Shown here in pieces: positions 18,034 through 29,021 of a stretch of DNA of 64,000 nt. The stretch lies in assembly GCA_002633005.1 (NCBI GenBank), contig NMRA01000755.1, positions 102,608 through 166,607 on the forward strand. Reading direction: 5' to 3'. A program made the translations under genes and the position numbers. Every line of letters begins with the position of its first letter. Positions within the stretch are counted from its first letter, which is position 1. This stretch comes from Phoronis australis (taxonomy: Eukaryota; Phoronida; Phoronidae). Under the pieces are notes generated by a model. That model searched no databases. It was not told where the DNA came from and saw only the letters and a list, made by a program, of their open reading frames with translations.

Positions 18034-18314
18034 CTTGTTGCCGGAAGTGAAGGAAAGGAAGTGGATTTGAATACTCCCACTAAAAGCTCCATTCGATCTA
18101 ATGGTCTTTTACACTGTACGGTCTCCAGTTCCACTATTTACACTTTTTTCTTTTCCTCTAGCTGCTAAATTGCACCAAGAAAATGTAAATATTTTTACTA
18201 CAAACCATTTACGTTATGCGCACCTGTATGTTCTCAGCGGCAATTTAGGACATTCGACCATGAATGTAAACAAACGGTTATCAAAGGCAGTGGGGCCTAT
18301 CTCTGCAATACATC
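18034..18314. promoter_or_regulatory. short divergent promoter region, UFM1 / secreted gene
   Basis: Only 281 bases separate the UFM1 start codon (-) from the start codon of the secreted gene (+). It includes an ETS-family type site CCGGAAGTG at 18041-18049, common in housekeeping promoters; this may lie in the UFM1 5' UTR. I see no clear TATA box. Shared bidirectional control is inferred from the spacing. Confidence 0.5.
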
Positions 18315-21300
18315 ATGGCGAAAAGGGGGTGGCGGTCGCTTCTTGCGACTTGCGTATATCTACTTGTGTTCTGGTTTTGTTTATCACCGTCAAATTGTAG
18401 TATACATGAAAATTCACACATCGAAACAGAAACAGACCATCATGTGGATTTACTGGAGGAGGTTTTTGCTTCCGAAGAATTTGAAGGTAAGGCAGTCCCG
18501 ACGTCTCACCGTGAGGTTGACAAGACAGTGCTTGTCCGATGGGCAGGTGGACCGTGTAGTCGCCCGGTATAGGAAACTGAGTTGTTGTACCGGTACATTC
18601 GCAACTATAACTCCAATGTATGCGGCTTTAGGCTAGTTACTGAGTAGTTTTTGGTTCAGCGCATGGACCTAAATCCGCCGCTGACGGCCGGGATGAAACG
18701 CAACTGAAGTACTGGTGCTCATTGGTTTTAGTTACATGTCAGGAATGTGTTGACGGTCTATGCGGTTCCTTTCGTTTCAGTTGTTCTCACCGTCGGTACT
18801 ATTATAATTCTTACTCGAATGCCTTCATGCTAAGTAGGCTAGCAGTTAGATAAAATGAATTTAGTTTAATGTACCGGTACTTAAAAACGGCACATCGCGC
18901 TGATCCAATATAAACACTTGCATAACCAAATTATATTTTCCTTACAAGCTCTCACACTCCCATCTATCGTATTGCTCAATCAGTATAATAGCGATATTCC
19001 GCCGGAAACCTAGAAATCTGTCTACGAGACCAGCATCACACGATTTAGTTCTGACTTTTCATGACGTCAATCAACTGCTCCTCAGTGAAATTTTTAATTT
19101 TCTCCGCTCATCTATATACAAAAATTCTATGTAATCTTATTCTTTCATATCACTCCAAAACACTTTTTGCTTTGTGTTAAACATTTATATTTCAGTGTCA
19201 AATTTCAAAGTTTATACCTGCTGCCTTGAAAATATTGCTACTCCATATTCGTTCGTGGCCAAATTTCTAGTTTAATTGTTTCAAAATGTTTCTCACTTAC
19301 TTCTCATCATGTTTGCTGAAATACCAAACTAAACATTACCTGCAAGCAAGCAATAAACACATTTTGTCGTCGCGTAGTCCCCAATTGCAGCTTATTTGCT
19401 GGTTAAAAATGAAATTAGTTTTACATCAGCAGTTTGTTTGAATATTTCAAAGTTAAGGTTATCATGACCTTACTTAACAAGTGTCTGCACATCACTGGGT
19501 TGTTCAAATATCTACAATTGTTGAATTAAAAAAAGTAAAAGTTTTTATTTTCTGAAAGTAGAATGCCCTTAGAACTTCGATTTTTGACTTCACACAAATC
19601 TACCATTAATGGAGTTACGTGATCTTGTCATCTTTTAGTAAAATTTAGGAAAAACGAAGGATAGTATTCCTATGACTAAACAAACTACCAATAACATTAC
19701 GAAATTTTGTTTGATACAATATTTTTTAACATGAAAGCCCGAAAACATTTTTTAATAATCACTTTGTTTTTATTTGAACACCAACTTTTGAATTTTTCGT
19801 AAAAACATGCAAATCCTACCTTCTGATAGTCCTCTTGCAAAAGTAAGCATCTTTAAAGACAATTGCTACCAGAGTTTTGAGTCACCCTTGTGACTAGTGC
19901 CGGCTGCCTCGCTCGAAGTAAACGAATGTATCCCGTTGATAAGACACAGTATAGCCTGGTGTACTACATGTATTATGGGATGTGGCAATACGCAATAATT
20001 TGGATATTGTACAATGTAGTTGCTGACAGTAAAATACAACAGGGACATTTGTTCCGTACGGTCTGAAACAGAATCAATCATGAAATATGCGGATTATCGC
20101 AAACAAATTGATCCCAAAACTTTCCATTGGCCTGCCAGTGATAACAGTGAGTTCGTATCCGTCAAAAGGAATTGAAAGGCAACCTGCTGACCAGAAGAAG
20201 ACCAAAATTGAAGGAATATTATCGGTTTCGGGGCTGTAAACGTATTTTTTGGGATCAATCCATGGGTAGACTTCTCGAAGTAATTAGCTCTCGCCAGAGC
20301 TGTAAACCAACATATTCCGTGACGTTTTTGTGCTTTTATTACAAATCGCCAACTATTGCTGTTGTGTGGTTGACATTCGCTAAAATCAAGACCGCAGCGA
20401 CTTTTCCAGTTAACTGCGCTTAAAATACTCTCATTAGCGAGAGGGACTACTATACATTTGCTTTTGTCAAAGGTTTCATTGCAACCGCGGTGGTTGTCGA
20501 TACTGACCTTAGAAATTCACCTTTTCTCACCGATAATGCACTTTTAAAAAATTTGGTCAAACGTGTTATACTACGATCTTACTGCATTTTTTGTTCTTGT
20601 TAAGAATTGAGGTTTTCTATCGTGGTTTGACACATGGGAAATTATGTAATCCGGTGTGTTGCACGCAGAGCACATTTTTTAAAAATCAAGCTGTCGATTC
20701 ATGTAGGTAACTACACTGTGAAAAGTCCGCTGTTGTGCTACTATCCACGGCTAGATTTACTCATTACCGAAACTTTCTCTTCACTCAATAAACGAAAAGT
20801 TGTTACGTTCACTCGGCGAAAAATATATTGTACTGTAGTGCATGTATGGTTCTCTATTTTAGAACAAAAATGACGCGAGCGTTTTTCATCTCAGTGCTAA
20901 AGCGAGTTGTTTTTGCTCTGTTCTATCGTTTTGATGGTCATTGAAGGACAGCTTGGGATCCTTAAAAAATTCAGCTGGCACTCGTTCTTTAGACAATTTC
21001 CAACGTCTCCAAAAAATCTGTCAAAGTTTGCTCATGACTTGCACTTTTTAGAGACAGACAGACAAACAAACCAATCAACGGTACCAACTGGAAACAATGT
21101 ATACATTAGAAGGCGGAGGTAGCGGCTACGCGCCGTTGCAGTGAACTATGACTACAGTTATCTTGTCACTTGGTCTTATCACCTTCCGATGTTCCGTACC
21201 ACCCCAGAGGCTCACACCGTATACACACACATTCACTCGTCTATGATTACTGCCCATTATCAGTCCAAAATACACAAATACAGCGTTCATATATCTTCAC

Positions 21301-24300
21301 ACCTCGCTTCTCCTCTAGTCTGCACTGAAAGTGACCTTACGGTCAAAGTTTAATTCCTACCCCGGCATGAGGCTAGATACGTATACGCCTCTATTTTGCT
21401 TTTCAAATTTTATGATATTTCCGTGTTGATATTATATAGATATAACAAATGTTTTAGCTTTCCGCACAGCAATACCATGCCTGGAGCTCAGTTCGTCAGT
21501 TTTTACAAGCTTGAACATGTAGACTATCCCAATAACAGTCTTGATTGTATTTTTATGAAGCACGCTCATTTTCTACAAGCAGCAGCGTTCCTTTCTCACG
21601 AAAAAGTGCTCGTGTGAAAATACATGTAAGACGTAACTAATACCTGTAATTGACTGTCCGTGGATTTTCAGGTACATATACTCAAAAACGTATTTTAGTT
21701 ATGAAAATTACGCTCCAATTCATTTGTAAACTCAAATGGTTAGTACACTGTAAGACTGGAATGTTGTATTCTGAGTTGAAACATAGCAAAATAAAACTTT
21801 ATTTCCATCCACTCTGTTTCCTGAACTATCAATAATAGATCAATAAATCAAGTGAAGCATGTCTTCGTGCTAACTCCGTTTGCAAAAGTTTCCAAAAAGT
21901 AATAGAGCTCACATCAGCTTTTTTAAATCTGCTTTAAATTCTACTATAATTGTTATAACAATACCATTTCCGTAACATGAATTTAGTTACATGAAAATGT
22001 ACTTGTAAACGATACATCCTGCTGTTCCTATATTAACACTTGCATAACCAAATTTCAGTTTCCTTGTGAGCTTTCACTCTTCCATCTCGTTTTATGGCTC
22101 CGTCATTACTTATTAGCGATCTGTTGTTATAGACCCTAGTCAGACTCTGTCGACCACATAAGTAGCAAAATTGACAGCATTTCACGATTTTTAAAAATTT
22201 ATTCTCATAACTTTCCGAATGACGTCAATAAAACACTCCCGAGTGAACTTGCCAACTTTCTCCATAGTAGCTTATCTCAATACCAAAGTACAACGTACTC
22301 TTATTCATATCAATCTTAAGACATATCTTTCTTTTGTCTAATTGTCTCTAGACGTGTAAATATTGACCGTTTACGTTTCAGTGTCCATTTTCAAACTAGT
22401 TTATAGAATTGAATTTCGATGTCTACCATTCCGTGAAGAACACCGCTCAAAATTACAAGAAAAATAACTTTGTTCACATGGATAAAAGACTATTGTCACG
22501 TTAAAAGAACACCATTTAGGAAGACCCGTTGACTAGATTAACTTGCATTGTAGCTTTTAACGAAAATGACACTGATAGACTATATTTGATTGTAATCTTC
22601 CAAACAGTGAACTTCGAATGAACACACAGTAGTTATTACCCTAGGAAGTCATTAGTCACGGATGATGTCATAATTAGAGTGTGTAGGTGTTAAAATTTAT
22701 GAATTACGCCACTTTACGGTATTGTCTGGGTCAAACAAGGTGTGCTGTCCTGTGTAAATGAGTTCTGGCACAGGTGTTATGATGTGGATGTGCAAAGCTA
22801 ATATTCAAGTTTGTCAAGCAAATCAGGATTTGATGGGAACGCGTTTTAAGAACTAGTTAAGCGTTTGCTCGAATCAGGTGAGTTCAATCTGCAATGATGA
22901 TCAATGAAGATAGACACAATGATATTGCCACAGAAAGAAGAGTTCGCTGATGTTGTACTGTGAAGTGGTTAAAAAAACACCATGCCTTTGTTGAAATGCC
23001 CTGTGTATGCAAACATCCCCTGAGATATTTACGTAAATAATAAAAAATGTTAAGTCTTAAAAGTAGTATGCGTATTGTTATTTTTCAAACTTTGTAATTT
23101 AAAAAGATCTAAATATTAATCAGAGGCAGAAAAGAATGGAAAGACCATATTAGGTAACTTTTATCTTGGAAATCGCTCATTTACAATACTATACGGTTTC
23201 CAGTGGGCCTGCAGGTCTTTTGCAAAAACATATCGGAATTAATGTATTGGAAATTTTTGGATAGAATTGTCAAATTTAAAGCTTTAAATTCAACGTTGCT
23301 ATACTTAGGTGGTATTTCAATCCTATTTACGGCTTACATGTAAATCGCACAATGGGTAAAATGGTCTCAAAAATTCCCTAGTCATGATCGAAATTCGTTT
23401 CTGCCAACCAGAAGAATGGAGAAATCTCCTGAGTTCCTTTTTATCAAAGTCAGTGAATTTATTAATTTTCGTGGAGCTTACGACGGACTCTCAGGTTGTG
23501 AAAACTGTTCTAAGACGAGAGGGCTGTGCGTGCCTGTTGAAAACGCCCCAGAAACAATACAGCACATACTAGAACACTTGTCGTGGTGTGTGCTCAGTGA
23601 GAAACTTTGACAGCGATACCAACAGTTATAAGTTAACATTCCCCATTATTGCAGAGCCCCTTGTGATGTGCGAGAAACCAGAACCTCCGGAAAATGGGTT
23701 TATAAAAGGAGAGGATTACAGCATCGGTGCCACAGTTCTTGTTAGATGTCACCACGGATACCACCTTGTTGGAAGTTCGCCGATGACCTGTCTGCCCGTA
23801 CCTGACCCTTTTAGGCGAGTCGCCATTTGGGATCCACAGGGAGAAAGAAAATGTTTAGGTCTGTGGAACACAACTGCACAGTCATTGTTTCTTTTCCAAA
23901 ATTTCACTTTCATTTGCTTACATGTACTAGTCCATTTAATCTCTGTTTACACGTTTTCGTTTTCATTTGAAAACGCCACTTTTCCTCTGTGGAGTTTCAA
24001 AAACTTCACTCTAGCTCCAAACAAATACGTTAAAACACCGCCGAAACTCAACCTTTTCCTTCAGAGTCTGCTAATACGACCGTAAAGTCTGGGTTGTCGA
24101 AGATTTGGTTTTCATCAGTCCATGCGAGTACTCTATGATCAGCGTTTTAGAAAAGTAGCATTTTTACACTGGTGTCGTTTTCAGTGCATACGTGTGGGCG
24201 AAGCCATATCCGAAAAAAGTTGCATATTCAAAACAATTTTGGAAAGCGTTTTCAAAAGTTTGTTTTTGTTTGTTTGTTTTTTTTTGTAATATCGGCCGTT

Positions 24301-26616
24301 CTCATTCCTGGCGTTTTTCAGCTGGCAAATTAAAGTCTTAGCGAAACTGCTAGCACTTTATCCAGCATGCGAATCGGGTATTAGTCGTGTAGACAAGACA
24401 TCGATATAATGACCCCTGCCAACTGGGTCTTTCCCAAAACGTTTCTCGTTTCCTCTCGTCCTGCCTTGGTTTATCTGATAAGGACAGCCTAATCGGTAAA
24501 AGGCTTAACTTTTTTCGCCTGGTGCGATCATCTTTTGCAAACATATTTCTTGTTTACAGTGGGGTGTACTTAGTTTACCATGGATCGCCCGGTGGGAGGC
24601 AAAGTGGGCCTTGCCTGTCACGATGATTATAATCAGTTCCATATCTTCATTGTCATACTGTATACAGGAAAATTAGCTTTACACTGGTGGTCTTCTTATT
24701 GAGTAAATTGGATCTGTTTAGAAAACATGTTGGAGGACGAAATTTTGGAAGACAAAGAAGAAAATCTAGAATTGTGGAATCCCGAAGAAAATCCATTCAC
24801 AAACCATGCAGGTCAGTACAAAATCGTAAACGACAACTACATAAAGTGAAGATATCACGTGCATTACAATAGTTTCAAGTCACTTTTAATTTTAACAATT
24901 CTTCTGCACAACCTGGAAGAACATCGGGATTCGACATTCGTATCAGAAGAGGAGGTCATATAGTTAACTTAAAAATGTGACGTAGGTACATTGTTTCATT
25001 TGGTCGCACAGTACGTCTACCAATTAGAAATTAGAAAACCCTAAAATATTTAGGTATGTGAAACATTCTTAACTGTAGCAAGTTCGTTTACAAAATCATG
25101 CCTCTCAGTCTTCTCATGTTATAGAAAGCGATTCGGAAGACGTAGAGGAGATTGAATACGGCGAATCGGTTTCGGAGAAAGAAAGTTCCGAGGAGTCCTC
25201 AGAAGAAAGCTCCGATGAGTCTTCGGAAGAAAGTTCCGAGGATTCCTCGGAAGAAAGTTCCGAGGAGTCCTCGGAAGAGAGGGAACACGACACAGAGGAG
25301 AGGGCAGCGCCTGGAGAAACTGAACCACAGTATGGGTTAGCAACAGGTACGTCATTCGTAAGGAATCAAGGAGTTGAAGAGTTTAAGNGTCACTTTTAAT
25401 TTTTACAATTCCTCTGCACAACCTGGAAGAACATCGGGATTCGACATTCGTATCAGAAGAGGAGGTCATATAGTTAACTTAAAAATGTGACGTAGGTACA
25501 TTGTTTCATTTGGTCGCACAGTACGTCTACCAATTAGAAATTAGAAAACCCTAAAAGATTTAGGTATGTGAAACATTCTTAACTGTAGCAAGTTCGTTTA
25601 CAAAATCATGTCTCTCAGTCTTCTCATGTTATAGAAAGCGATTCGGAAGACGTAGAGGAGATTGAATACGGCGAATCGGTTTCGGAGAAAGAAAGTTCCG
25701 AGGAGTCCTCAGAAGAAAGCTCCGATGAGTCTTCGGAAGAAAGTTCCGAGGATTCCTCGGAAGAAAGTTCCGAGGAGTCCTCGGAAGAGAGGGAACACGA
25801 CACAGAGGAGAGGGCAGCGCCTGGAGAAACTGAACCACAGTATGGGTTAGCAACAGGTACGTCATTCGTAAGGAATCAAGGAGTTGAAGAGTTTAAGATG
25901 GTCTAGTTGTAGGCTTGCTGGACTTTTTGCCTATTTGCTTAGTTGGTCCAATCTGTGAAACTCTACTAAAGAATCGCAGAATACCGAAATTAATAGAACA
26001 TATTCGTTTTGGAAAACTTATAACACAGTTGTTTATCTTTGATCGTGTTGATGGACCAAGAAACAGTTGGGCATTAACTTTACCACGGTGATAGCGTACG
26101 CGCTGATAATAGATTATGTACTGTGTATATTATTCGAAAAGTACGTCAGACAGAGCCCGGGTTGACTTTTTGCATACACTTCTTGCTTCTAATTGGCTAC
26201 GAATTAATGCGAATATAGACGTAATATATATTCGACATTTGTGGTGACACACAAATTGATGTCGCGCTGAGTCAACGCATTGGTTGAGTGTGAACGCTGA
26301 TGGATTTTAGTAATTGATTTTATACAATTGCGAATCGTTGACTTACAATTGGTCGGCGACAATCGAGAACTCCATACCGTTTGATTCCTGACGTGTGTAT
26401 GTAATTACAGGAGGCTCTGTGTCAGAAACAAGGAACATTGACAAACCTGAGCTATGTACGTTTTCAAAGGACAGTGGGCCGTGTAAGGCATTCTTCGAGA
26501 GATATTTCTTCAACATGGAAACGGGGCTGTGTGAAAAGTTTATTTATGGTGGTTGCCGTGGCAACCAAAACAACTTTGAAACGAAAGAGAAATGCAGTGA
26601 AGTTTGCGAAGAATAG
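18315..26616 (+). CDS. secreted sushi / acidic Ser-Glu / Kunitz protein
   Basis: A predicted secreted protein of unknown name. Exons: 18315-18486, 23655-23858, 24722-24811, 25125-25346 (repeated at 25635-25856), 26411-26616. Every junction is phase 1, the usual shuffling phase of extracellular modules. With one acidic exon it has 297 residues. Residues 1-29 form a signal peptide. Residues 58-125 form one sushi/CCP domain with four cysteines (63, 89, 103, 124) and a tryptophan before the last. Residues 126-229 are acidic, ending in a run of SSEE-type repeats. Residues 230-297 form a Kunitz domain with canonical spacing (C-x8-C-x15-C-x7-C-x12-C-x3-C) and lysine 255 at the expected P1 site, which suggests inhibition of trypsin-like proteases. 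The ATG has A at -3 and G at +4. An AATAAA lies at 26647-26652. An extra exon in the 5.2 kb first intron cannot be excluded. Confidence 0.85.
18853..19230 (+). repeat. diverged direct repeat, copy 1
   Basis: Shares blocks in the same order with 21977-22400: atgaatttagtt, aacacttgcataaccaaat, a gatttt.../atgacgtcaat block, and tttcagtgtc near the end. Similarity is patchy, so this is an old duplication or two members of a repeat family. Edges are approximate. Confidence 0.6.
21977..22400 (+). repeat. diverged direct repeat, copy 2
   Basis: Partner of 18853-19230, in the same intron and orientation about 3.1 kb downstream. Edges are approximate. No coding signal is seen in either copy. Confidence 0.6.
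24879..25387 (+). repeat. 509-bp duplicated block, copy A (acidic exon)
   Basis: Copy A of a 509-bp segment carrying the Ser/Glu-rich exon 25125-25346. It is almost identical to copy B, with only a few differences in intron bases. It ends directly before the n at 25388. Confidence 0.9.
25388..25388. other. assembly gap mark (n) at a duplicated junction
   Basis: Single n between the two 509-bp copies. The following contig restarts at the equivalent of 24879. Confidence 0.85.
25389..25897 (+). repeat. 509-bp duplicated block, copy B (acidic exon)
   Basis: Copy B carries exon 25635-25856, 222 bases and phase 1-1, so both copies could be spliced in series without breaking frame and would add 74 residues. 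The near identity and the gap between the copies make an assembly duplicate more likely than a real exon duplication. Confidence 0.9.
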
Positions 26617-26913
26617 TTCCTGGTGTCATACGCAAATATATCGTGCAATAAAGGCATTTGCTAACAGACATTTTGATAATCTATTGTCACTTCAGTGGCT
26701 TGTATCTGTTCATACATTTTCTGACAAAATTAACTAAATTTTCAAAGTGCAATACAGTTAATAAGTGATTTTGTAAAATAAACACCATTATCACACACGT
26801 ACACTGTACACGTACTGTATGTGACGGTATCACTGTTTATACATGCATACTCAGATAAATGTATAGTAACTCAGTTCAGCTTGATCGAATTTAACTTTGC
26901 TTAATCTTTGCAT

Positions 26914-27059
26914 TAAAAACAAGGGTTTGTAAAACAAATCAGACTAAAATATCTTGTCTGTTCGTTATTTTAAGTCATAATGCAAGTAAAAACAAGGGTT
27001 TGTAAAACAAATCAGATTAAAATATCTTGACTGTTCGTTATTTTAAGTCATAATGTAAG
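26914..27059. repeat. 73-bp tandem duplication
   Basis: Two units, 26914-26986 and 26987-27059, each starting taaaaacaagggtttg and differing at only a few positions. Downstream of the secreted gene. Confidence 0.9.
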
Positions 27060-27668
27060 TTTATATAATAACACTCAATGATAGCACCAGGCACAAATTT
27101 ACACGAAATAAATTAGTTAGGGCAAATTTTGCTAAGTAATTCAGAACGTCATTGAGGACTTTCAATGTACATGTATGGCACAGACATCTCCATCCGTGGC
27201 CCTTTACTGAAGTGGAATATCGATGCCCGCCTTCTCATCACCCATGTTTCCAGAAAGTCAGTTTGATGTGTTTTTGTTTTATTCAGCAGTATGACGACGC
27301 GGTCTGGAATTAAGTTCTACCAACTATATTTTGGATTAAGCCAAAATGCAGTTGGCGGAAGAAACCATGATTGTGAATACGTGAATGAAGTTTGCTATAT
27401 CATACACTGTGTAATTAAAATCTCTACCATGCAAATGATCACAAGCGAAAGTCCCGGATGGCACATAACCTGGTCGGTGCCAGAAATCATACCTTTGTCA
27501 ACACGGTTGGAGTGAAACTTTCCAGAGAACTACGAAACAGTCTTTTTCCATCAAGGTCTACGACAAACTAGTAGAAGGTCATTTGCACAAACCATTTGGA
27601 AAAGCTTTCAGGCTACGGTAGCATAGTAGCAAGTACAAATTAAAATTGTTGATGGCAACGTTAGGACT

Positions 27669-27843
27669 AATTGACCTATCGCAAACTCCGCTCCCTTGGG
27701 TAATGTCGACAAACAATAAGTTTTACCCGGCAACTTGTTGTTTGTCGGGTAAAATGGCGGCTTGGAAACGAAGGTGTGTCAAGAATGCTGCAATCTGATG
27801 GGTCAGTTACGCCGTAATTCAAAATCCTGGCGATAGGTCAATT
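27669..27843. mobile_element. 175-bp MITE-like element with 14-bp terminal inverted repeats
   Basis: Perfect terminal inverted repeats: AATTGACCTATCGC at 27669-27682 and its complement at 27830-27843. The interior has a second palindrome built on acaaacaa / ttgtttgtcgggtaaaa. No coding capacity. I could not settle a target-site duplication. Confidence 0.65.
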
Positions 27844-29021
27844 CACTCAGAAGGCAATGTTCAGAGGAAGGTCCGACGACTCAAGTACGATTCTGAGCGA
27901 CAGAATGTACATGTACATGTATGACAGCGAGATTTTGAGTTAAATTAGATTGAAAATAGAAAAGCAAAACCGCTTATGCATGACAGTATTCTAGAATTCA
28001 TGCAAATCATGTTTTCAGATATTTTTCAGTGTTTAGAGACGACACAAGAACTAAAAATAAAGAAATTGTGTTAAATCATAGATTATGTATAGACAACAGA
28101 TTCGCAATTCCGACATTTTCTAGCGAAATATCTGAGGCGCCAATATCTAAAGATAGCAAACTCAGCTTCCGGTTATTGTATTGAGACCGGAAATTCTTCC
28201 ATCTATTTTACTGCTTAGTACAACGGAAAAAATCGTCATTGAACCGCTGTTCAATGTTTTCCAGTGGTAGAGTCAAGAAATTTTGAGCAGCACGGCGTGC
28301 ATTCGAGCTCTAATAATAGGCCTACGTCCCATGGTGGAGTATTTAAACTGCTGTTGAAGTGCAATGTTGAATTTTTGTGTAGGTCTAGTCGTTATTCCTG
28401 GGGTACTAATATGAGCTTTATTTAATAAAATAACGTTTTACGAGCGCTCAATTTATTTAAGCACAGATGTGAGTTGGGCAAAAACGCCGATCCAAATGCT
28501 GACGAAATGACCCTGATTAGCAGACGACCGTGCTATGACTGCCAGGTGTCGCGAGTGAAAAACGATGTCGCGGCTTATGCGTAAGATCACAGATTTTGTT
28601 CATTGAAAATTTACGGAGTTGGCGTTACATTCTATGATTAATCGAATAAACGTCAACATCTGCCGTTTTGTAGCATGTAAATCAGGTTTCACAGACATGT
28701 TATTTAATTTAAAAAATTGCTTATGGTGGGTGTAGTTTTGCACTCAGTGATGCAGACGCATAACGCACAGTTCAGTAATTGCATACTAGACTTAATGAGT
28801 ATCTATGGTTATTGTTTTATAGACGCCTGCACGATAACGTCACGGATGAGGTTGAATAGACTGACAGCAAAATGTAATCTCATTCTGAGAACAGGCACTT
28901 AATGTATTTTAAATAAACTTTATCTCTTAAAACAAAAACAAAAAAATAAATCTCAGGCACTGCGAAGACCACCCCAAAAGTCCCACGCAAAACTTCATCG
29001 TCTTAAAGATTTCCCAGCTAG

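Larger units (their letters stand above)
18487..23654. other. first intron of the secreted gene (5.2 kb)
   Basis: The intron is flanked by a gtaagg donor and a tattgcag acceptor. I found no further exon that fits phase 1. It holds two diverged direct repeat copies (about 18853-19230 and 21977-22400), and a weak cysteine-rich frame at 23413-23610 that may be a retrotransposon remnant. Confidence 0.5.
26617..29021. other. intergenic between convergent secreted gene and tetraspan gene
   Basis: No exon recognised. It contains poly(A) signals for the + strand gene (AATAAA at 26647), a 73-bp tandem duplication, a possible retrotransposon remnant around 27453-27600, and a small element with 14-bp terminal inverted repeats. 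Confidence 0.5.

Noticed and set aside
25119-25865. Arg/Pro/Leu-rich frames antisense to the acidic exon
   Set aside because: Shadows of the Ser/Glu repeats; the sense frame has proper splice sites and phase.
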